DNA from: Selaginella tamariscina
Lineage: Eukaryota; Streptophyta; Lycopodiopsida; Selaginellales; Selaginellaceae
Assembly (NCBI GenBank): GCA_003024785.1
Contig: PUQB01000169.1
Span: forward strand, 244,165 to 308,164
Reading direction: 5' to 3'
DNA: 64,000 bases
Below, in pieces: positions 57,034 through 64,000 of the stretch; positions within the stretch are counted from its first letter, which is position 1, and each line of letters starts with the position of its first letter. Below the pieces are notes generated by a model. The model did no database searches. It saw nothing but the letters and a program-made list of their open reading frames with translations, and was not told the DNA's origin. The position numbers and the translations under genes are program-made.

Positions 57034-58480
57034 GGAATGATGTAAGTTGGTTAGGGTTCTCTGGTAGATGGGCCCGAATCTGAAGGAACATTAGGAGGAG
57101 GCACTAGTGGATTTGTAGGCGGCACAATTTATTTTCGTTGTACAAAACGCTTTATCCGTTGCATGTGTACAATCTTCAGAGGATTGGGTTGAATGTCATG
57201 CTGAATCTCATAAACTTGCAGCCCTACTTGCCATAGCACTCGATACGGTCCTTTCCATTAAGAAAGGAGACTCTTAACTAAATCACATACCGTAAACTTG
57301 GGAAAACGAACCAACATTAGTTCATCAACCTTGTACTCCAGGAGGACATAGTGCGAGTTGTAGCATTGTTGTTGTCCTACTTGTACGCGGCCCAAGTGTT
57401 CTGCTGACTCCGCACAAACCAATGGAAGAATGCTCATCAGATACCGATCCCATAACCTAGCATCAGTAGCTTGCGTAACAGAAGGCAAACCCAACTCCGT
57501 CAGCAACACCGGGTCATGACCATACAAGAGCTTATATGGGGAAGTACTAATGGAACTTTGACTCTAATGACATAAGCATATCGGAGAGATAGCAGATAAC
57601 CATCCCAATCCGAATGTTGAAAGTTCACATACTTTGCGATCATCCCTTGAAGGTTCTAACAAGCCGTTCCACAAACCATTGTCTGAGGATGATAAGCACT
57701 TGTGAAAGTGTGGCGTATCCCTAGTCGAGATGTCAAAACATGAAATGCCTCAGCCATAAATGCATGACCATTCCGAGAGAATTTGTTCTGGACAAGAATG
57801 ATGAAACACGACCTGATTAAGGAGAAACTGACCAACAGCAGGAGCAGTCGCATAGCAAGAACACTAACTTCTACCCAACGATTTAAATAATCAGAAACAA
57901 TAATAACGTACTCGTTGCCAATAGTCGACCATGAAAAAGGTCCCATCAGATCAAATGCCACCAACTCAAATAAACGAGAAACTGTAATTGATTCCAACCG
58001 TCTTTCTAAAGCACACGGGAGAGTATTACAAGCTTGGCACCACACACAACTATGCACATACCGAATCACATTTCCTCGCAACTCTAGCCAATAGAAAGAT
58101 TTGTGCAACTTCTCTATCACACGACAATGTCCCATGTGCCCGGCAAGAATAGGAGAGTCATGATAAGCGTGGAGGAAACGTGGAATGAAGACCGAAGGCA
58201 CTACCAACCGCAAATGATCATTTGAATCAGTCCCCACAAAATAAAGGAGGTCGTCCTAAATGCGATATTGCAAATGTAAATGCCTAAAAGGCAAGTTATT
58301 AACAAGTGATGCAGGATTGTCAAACCCATCACGAAGTCTTCGAATCCACAGCTCAACTTTTTGAACTTCCTGAACCTCATCTAAAGACGGTAAATCTAAC
58401 TCTGCATTTTGTAGACACTGAACATCAAGCACAACCATTGCTGATGGTACGTAATCTTCGTTTAAAAAGTCCACTGATGT
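57034..58480 (-). mobile_element. degenerate Ty3/gypsy integrase region
   Basis: Minus-strand frames in order: 58474..58256 (RNase H to integrase linker), 58237..57656 (integrase: zinc finger with HMGHCRVIEKLHKSFYW and CVWCQAC, core start FDLMGPF, core end GHAFMAEAF and SAYHPQT) and 57527..57258 (integrase C-terminal part, YGHDPVLLTELGLP). The second core Asp appears replaced (SRNGHAF where SDNG is expected), and frames change between segments, so it is inactive. Order and a polypurine tract at 57023 fit a gypsy element. Reverse transcriptase is absent on the upstream side, so the element is truncated. Confidence 0.85.
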
Positions 58481-58561
58481 TGGAACAACTATCTCCTCAG
58501 GGGCAAAAGAAAAGAGAAAAGATGGAAGAGGAGCTTGAGAAAGAGTATAGGCCTAGAAATC

Positions 58562-58668
58562 TAAAAAATGGGTTGGGTTAGGCTTGGACTATCATCAAAT
58601 GCTACAGGTTGAGCCATGAGCCAATCCAAGCCTAGCCATGTCCAACCCATTGGCAACCCTACTTTAGG
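58562..58668. repeat. short foldback (MITE-like) element
   Basis: ATGGGTTGGGTTAGGCTTGG near 58566 pairs with CCAAGCCTAGCC and GTCCAACCCATTGG at 58626-58654, giving a hairpin with a loop of about 40 bases. It abuts the truncated end of the gypsy element. Confidence 0.6.
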
Positions 58669-60600
58669 TACTAGGATTCCTTTTCTAGAATACTTTTAAA
58701 TTATCCTAAAGTATATTTTAAAATATTATTAACATATAATGGTGATTTGACAATGATTATCACATTTACACTCTATAGACATAATCCCCTTTTTATTGCC
58801 CACTAAAGGAACCATCACAAAGAAATTTGTTAATATTTGAACATATTCATATTTGAACCTAGTTACTTTGATGGTTGTGAATAGGACTATTTTGTAAGCT
58901 CATGAAGGTAGAAAAAGAGCCACTAAATTTTTAACTAACTCCTCATAGTTGTTAAAAGGACCATCTTTGAGTTTAGTAAAAATAAATTTAAAACAAACTT
59001 TTCACCTAATATAAGTTATGAGTACAAACACAAAAAAGTTGTATAGTCTTAAATCATAGCTCAAGTGCCCGTGGAATCACTACTAGCAAGAGTGAGACAT
59101 CCATATATGTGATTATGGTTACCATATTAGGTTTTCAACATTATATAACATCTATCATAACAATAGTGATAGCATGTGAGTAAATATGTATTTTTACCTT
59201 CAGTACCCTTTAAAGTTTGAAATATATCTTTAGGATTTCATTTGTTAAAACATTAATAATATATATTATGACCATTGTGTCAAATCCCAACTGCATTAGT
59301 TTTGGGAATTGATCTAAAAAGGGTTTTACTCACTCTTGTACAACTATTCATACAATTTCATAGATGTCCATATAAATTGTCATTTTTGAAGTTTAATGTG
59401 TCGTCTTTGGCATCGAGAATATGTTCATGCGTATAAATATATGTTACATAATTATATTACAGTCGCGAAAGGTAAATTAAGCTTTGTAATATTTTATAAG
59501 GTAAATAAAATGAAATAAGTTCTACTTTATGATGTTGTTATTTTTGCTTTTCGTTTAAACAAATATTTACAATGAAGGTTGTAAGTTTGGCCTCCATGAT
59601 GAGTTATTTTTTGCCTTTCACAAGAATGGTCTCCATGATGGGCTATTTTTTGCCTTTCACAAGAATTGAACCCAAGACCTTTTCGCTAAGGCACATATAT
59701 GTTAACCAACTTGTCTATATGATTTGGATGTTGAATTATACCATCAACAGCAAGGCATATATTCATATGCATGTTCAAGACCAGTTGTGGACCAGACAAT
59801 CCTCAGGACCTCATATATATAAACAGGGTTCCAATTCCAGGTTTCTCATAATCATTCAACACCAGTTTTCGACCTTGTGCTTCATTTTGTATTCATTTCT
59901 CTCTTGAATATAATCTTCTCTTTTCAACTCAAAGGTTTCGCCCTTGTTCTAAAGGTTTCCCCTTTTCAAGGCCATGCACCATCTTTAACTATGAGAATTT
60001 CACACACACGCATGCTATTACTTAACCAACATTAATTTCTCGTTTTAAATGTAAGGAAAGACACCATCTTTGATGAGAATGGGGCAAAATCGATAGAATT
60101 CTAAGGTCATGCACCATCCTAAAAAGTAATTGAACTTGCAATTTGCTAAGTTGAGGGTCATCTCTGATGAGAATGGGGCAAAACCGGTAGAATTCTAAGG
60201 TCATGCACCACCTTAAAAAGTAATTGAACTTGCAATTTGCTGAACCAAGAGTAGTACTTGACCTTGTTAAACAGAAAAACTTACCTTTTCCTATTTAACT
60301 GTTGCCTTCTTGGAATAGTTAGAAAAGGCTATACACTTTTTTTCCATCACTCTTAAAATACATATATCAACTTACTTCCTATTTGTGCCACCAAGACTAG
60401 TCTCCGAAGTCAAAGGCAAGAACAAATTTTGGCTATTACTTTGTTAGACATATCTATTGGAAGTATATATAGATTCTACACAAGAGATCTTATAATATGC
60501 ACCTTCTATTCTGAACATGAATACAAGAGAATAAATGTGTAGACCCCCACTCTCTTGCCCTAACTACTTTTTCATACCCACTCTCTTGCCACGTCAACCT
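58669..60600. other. intergenic DNA with small tandem duplications
   Basis: No gene supported. A 39-base unit (CTCCATGATG and following) is duplicated at 59592-59669; a 94-base unit (GATGAGAATGGGGC and following) is duplicated with few changes at about 60065-60240. This may be LTR or leader sequence of the adjoining retrotransposon. Confidence 0.5.
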
Positions 60601-60619
60601 TTTTCTTTCAAGACGTTCT

Positions 60620-61724
60620 TTCATCATGTCTGGATCTTTGCCATTATTGTCTCCTATTTTGACTTAGTTCTCATCTCCAAATGTCCTTCCTTTAGCTCCT
60701 CGTCCTCCCCCTGATCCTATGCAACTTCCTCCTGCATGATAGTAACTTTCGGGTTATCGTCCTCAACAATCATTATCCTCTCCTTGGAGGTATCCTGGGT
60801 CCCCAAGGACTTCAGCTTCACTCCTTGTTGACCTTGTTGCCCTTTTCGTTGACGTCGGTCTTTCCACTTTTAGCGTTTTCTTCTTTGGAGTCTTCTCCAC
60901 TTGTTTCTCCCACTTCCATCCGAGAATCCTTCCCATGTTCCTTCAACTTAGGCTCAGGCTCCTTGCATTTCCGCTTCATGCTCCTTGCATTTGCCTTGCC
61001 TTTTCTGGAGCAACTTTGCCTCCTTCTGCACATGTTTCATCCGAGCTAGTGTCTCATGAGCAACCGGCTTTCCATGCTGTTGTACATGATTAGCAATCGC
61101 TTGCACCCACGTAAATGCCATCATCGATGAGGGTTCTCCCCTTTTCTTTAATTCTTGCATCGTGGAAAGGTGCTCTCTCAACCTCTTAAGCAAGTATCTA
61201 GCCACGCCTACTAGCCTCTTCTCCTTTAATTCATCATATAAAGACATGACTAGATTTGATGCCATAATATGTGAAGTGCGGAACTCAAAGGCGTTAATAA
61301 TAAAATACACAGCCAATTGAGCTTCCTCTACTAAATCTGAAAGCTTAAGCCCCACCTTGCTCACATATTGTTTATCTTTTTTCAGGTATGCCGTCAAGTG
61401 GGCCTTATCTGGCTTCACCTCTCCTTCCGACCAAAGAAGATGGAAAACTTCATGTATCCTTCGTGTAAGCTACAAATCCCATCTCTGGCTTATCTACCTT
61501 TTCCATAAGCATAACCAATGTGAAGCACTATTCATCATGAGGCTCTCCATCCCTCAATAGCTTTGCATAAGCCCAAAGATCAAGCTCCTTTAGAACCCTC
61601 TCCATCTCTGTGGAAAATTCCCACCTGGTGTGAACCAACTGAACATGTCCCAATCTTTCTCATTCGGGAGGATTAGCAAGCTCCTTGCAATTGTAGGTAG
61701 GCAAAGAACTTTTCTTCTTAGCCA
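60620..61724 (-). pseudogene. unrecognised retrotransposon-associated ORF, broken
   Basis: A minus-strand reading begins MAKKKSSLPTYNCKELA at 61724 and continues across stops into a 154-codon open frame (61418..60954) with LTAYLKKDKQYVSKVGLKLS and FEFRTSHIMASNLVMSLYDE, then a Lys/Glu-rich tail. It sits 3' of the gypsy integrase on the same strand and is likely the extra ORF of that element or the gag-like ORF of a second one. I do not recognise a domain. Confidence 0.5.
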
Positions 61725-64000
61725 TGTCTCTCTTGCTGCCCACTGTGGGAAACCCTAGATCTAGTGCATTGTTTTTGGTGCCCAACAGAGGAGAATATCC
61801 CCTTTGAATCAATAAAAATATTATTTACCCCAATGTTCTCCAGCGGCATATATTTTCGCAATTTATTCATATTCACCATTTCTTTAATCTCTTCTCCTTC
61901 CAATGTTTGCAATTCCACAATTCCTTCCTCCTTCATAGATTTAACCTGAAAAGGACCTATCCACTTCAGGTTGAGATTTTGACTCATCTCATCAAGCTTT
62001 CCTTTATACCAAAGGATAAGGTCCCCTTCTTGAATTTCTTTTCCTTGTCTCTTCCTATTAAGCCAGGCTTTTTTCTTCCTTTGAATCACATGTATTGTCC
62101 ATAAAGCATATATTCTTAACTCATCTAACTTTTCCAACTTTATTAATGACTTGCCAAAAATTCATTCTCTCCCATATTATATTGAACAACAATTCTCAAA
62201 GATGGCACAACATACTCAATAAGAGTTATGGCCTCTAGTCCATATGCAAGTTGAAAAGTCGTCATACTTGTAATAACTTTATAAGTTGTCCTATAGGACC
62301 ATAAGAATTCAGGAAGTCTTTTATTCTAGTCTTTTTTATTTTTCTGAATTACTTTTCTTAAAACATTTTTAAGGACTTTATTTGTGGATTCAACTTGACC
62401 ATTTCCTTGAGGATAATAAGGTGTAAATTTTTTATGCTTTATCATAAATTCCTTCATAAGTATATTTATCGTTTCATTAACAAAATGCTTTCCTTTATCA
62501 CTCACAATTTTCTTTAGGAATACCATATCGCACTATTATAGTATTATATATAACTTGTGCTGTATTATAGGCATCAACCATTCTCATAAGTTTTGCTTTT
62601 GCTCATTTTGTCATGTAATTTGTTAATACTAAACATATTGGTTCCTTTTCGAACTTATCGGATTGATAGGTTCTATAAAGTCCATTCCTCATTTCTGGAA
62701 AGGTTTTAGTGAGAGGACTAGATTATATAGTTGCGTTTGTTTCATTGGGGTAATTGTGCACATTGGCATTTATCACACGCCTTGCAATACCTACTCACAT
62801 CCAAAATCATATTCTTGTAGAAGTAAAAACCACATGGCTAATCTTCCTGTAAGTACAAATTTATTCAATTAATAGAGTAAAAGCTTGTGATCTACAAATA
62901 TTTTAACTTTATTAGCCAAAAGGTAGTGTTTAAACTTATGGATGGCATAAACCATCCTAGTGCCTCCTTTTCTGTAGTAATATAATTTATTTTTGTAGGT
63001 GTTAACCTGCACCTAACATAATAAATAAGATGATCATTTTCATCCTCTTGCATTTGTGTAAGAATGGCTTCTATAGCAATATCAGAGGCATTTACTTGTA
63101 CATGGAATTCTCTATCCCACTTAAGACTAACCAATATTGGTGCTTTGATAAGGGCTTTACAAAGTTGATCAAATGCCTCTTGACATTTCGATGTCTAATC
63201 ATATGGTACATCCACTTTGAGTAAATCAGTTAAAGGCCTTGCTATTTTGGCAAATGCTTTATAAATAATTTATGATAGCCTATTTTGCCTAAGAACCTTC
63301 TTAACTCCTTTATATCCTTTGGTGGGTGCAACCCTAACTTTAACCTTATCTTGGTCCATCAATATCTCTTCTTTACAAACAACATGTCTTAAAAGGATGT
63401 CGGATCTAACAAAGAAATTACATTTTTTTTGGATTTAAAGCAATTGAATTCTTTGGAAACATTTCTCCAGACAATGTAAATGTTCCTCTTTTATACTATA
63501 AACACTAAAGTCATCCATAAAAACTTTCATAAAATTCAAAAGAAAGGTATTTGTTATAATCCTTTGAAACGTAAAAGGTACATTGCATAAGCCAAATGGC
63601 ATAACTTTATATACATACACACCCCACGGACGTATGAAAGTTGTTTTATATTGATCTTTTGGAGTTACCATAACTTGGTTATATCATGAAAAACCATCCA
63701 TAAAGGAATACATTTTGTGTCCTACTACATGATCAAGCATTTCCTTTGTAAAAAGAATAAAAAATGTGTCCTTAGTTGTAACATCATTCAACTTTTTATA
63801 GTTGACACAAACTCTTAGCTTTCCGGTCTTCTCAAGAACAATGATAAGTGATGATAGCCACTGTGCTCCTTGTAAAGGATATATAAATCCTACTTTCACA
63901 AGTTTATTAATTTTCTCTTTTACTAACTTAGCATAATTTGGATTCATCCTATATGCACTTTGTTTTGCTAGTTGAGATCCTGGCAGTAATTAAATAATAT
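61725..64000 (-). mobile_element. degenerate Ty3/gypsy pol, running off the window
   Basis: Minus strand, in gypsy order from the window edge: reverse transcriptase (63947..63684 MNPNYAKLVKEKI and GKLRVCVNYKKLN; 63671..63435 with MPFGLCNVP and the active-site FMDDFSVYS), RNase H (63134..62892, VNASDIAIEAILTQ and YITTEKEALG), integrase core (62526..62326, SDKGKHFVNE and YYPQGNGQVEST), integrase C-terminus (62137..61718, LKWIGPFQVKSM). Stops and frameshifts between blocks show it is decayed. The upstream part (protease, gag, 5' LTR) lies beyond 64000. Confidence 0.9.

Noticed and set aside
57656-58237. Gypsy integrase as an intact gene
   Set aside because: Frame breaks on both sides and an apparently substituted catalytic Asp.

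Overview
The window is AT-rich plant nuclear DNA. Spliced genes with GT-AG introns lie among long gene-poor stretches full of (GT)n, (GA)n and (TA)n microsatellites, degenerate retrotransposons and large inverted duplications. The gene set fits a photosynthetic land plant: photosystem I PsaF with a bipartite transit peptide, a plastid SecY of the SCY2 type, plant-type myo-inositol-phosphate synthase (MIPS) and a secreted phytocyanin. I cannot place the lineage more closely from sequence alone. All identifications come from reading motifs; no database search was run.

Layout. 1-860: a possible 3' exon of an unrecognised minus-strand gene. 857-12000: three degenerate copies of one dispersed repeat. 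Between copies 1 and 2 sits a near-palindrome (about 2439-7191, arms about 2.2-2.3 kb, spacer about 180 bp) whose arms carry gene-like but unrecognised sequence. 12324-20722: two minus-strand genes, MIPS (10 exons) and SCY2 (about 13 exons). 20723-25060: very AT-rich, nothing recognisable. 25060-26700: a decayed Ty3/gypsy element. 27476-28249: an intact two-exon phytocyanin. 29158-31615: a decayed hAT transposon with terminal inverted repeats and an 8-bp target duplication. 31624-38480: copies of the phytocyanin flanks plus a repeat family. 39154-42637: a head-to-head pair, DPH7/WDR85-like (minus) and EI24-like (plus), sharing a short promoter with telo-box motifs. 42941-43684: intronless psaF with a G-box about 70 bp upstream. 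43685-56730: repeat-family copies, including a second inverted duplication (about 46740-53980) centred on broken phytocyanin fragments. 57000-64000: two degenerate gypsy elements on the minus strand.

Themes. (1) Fragments of the local genes (MIPS exon 9, phytocyanin exons, the DPH7 exon 3 junction) are scattered in both orientations through the intergenic DNA, so repeated local duplication and inversion shaped the locus. (2) The four multi-intron conserved genes (MIPS, SCY2, DPH7, EI24) each show at least one apparent single-base frameshift in otherwise well-kept coding sequence, while psaF and the phytocyanin are intact. Residual assembly indels are the simplest explanation. (3) Several introns carry GT/CA dinucleotide tracts just inside the 5' splice site. 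The genes do not form one pathway: psaF and SCY2 are plastid genes, MIPS feeds inositol synthesis, DPH7 acts in eEF2 diphthamide synthesis, EI24 is an ER membrane protein and the phytocyanin is apoplastic.
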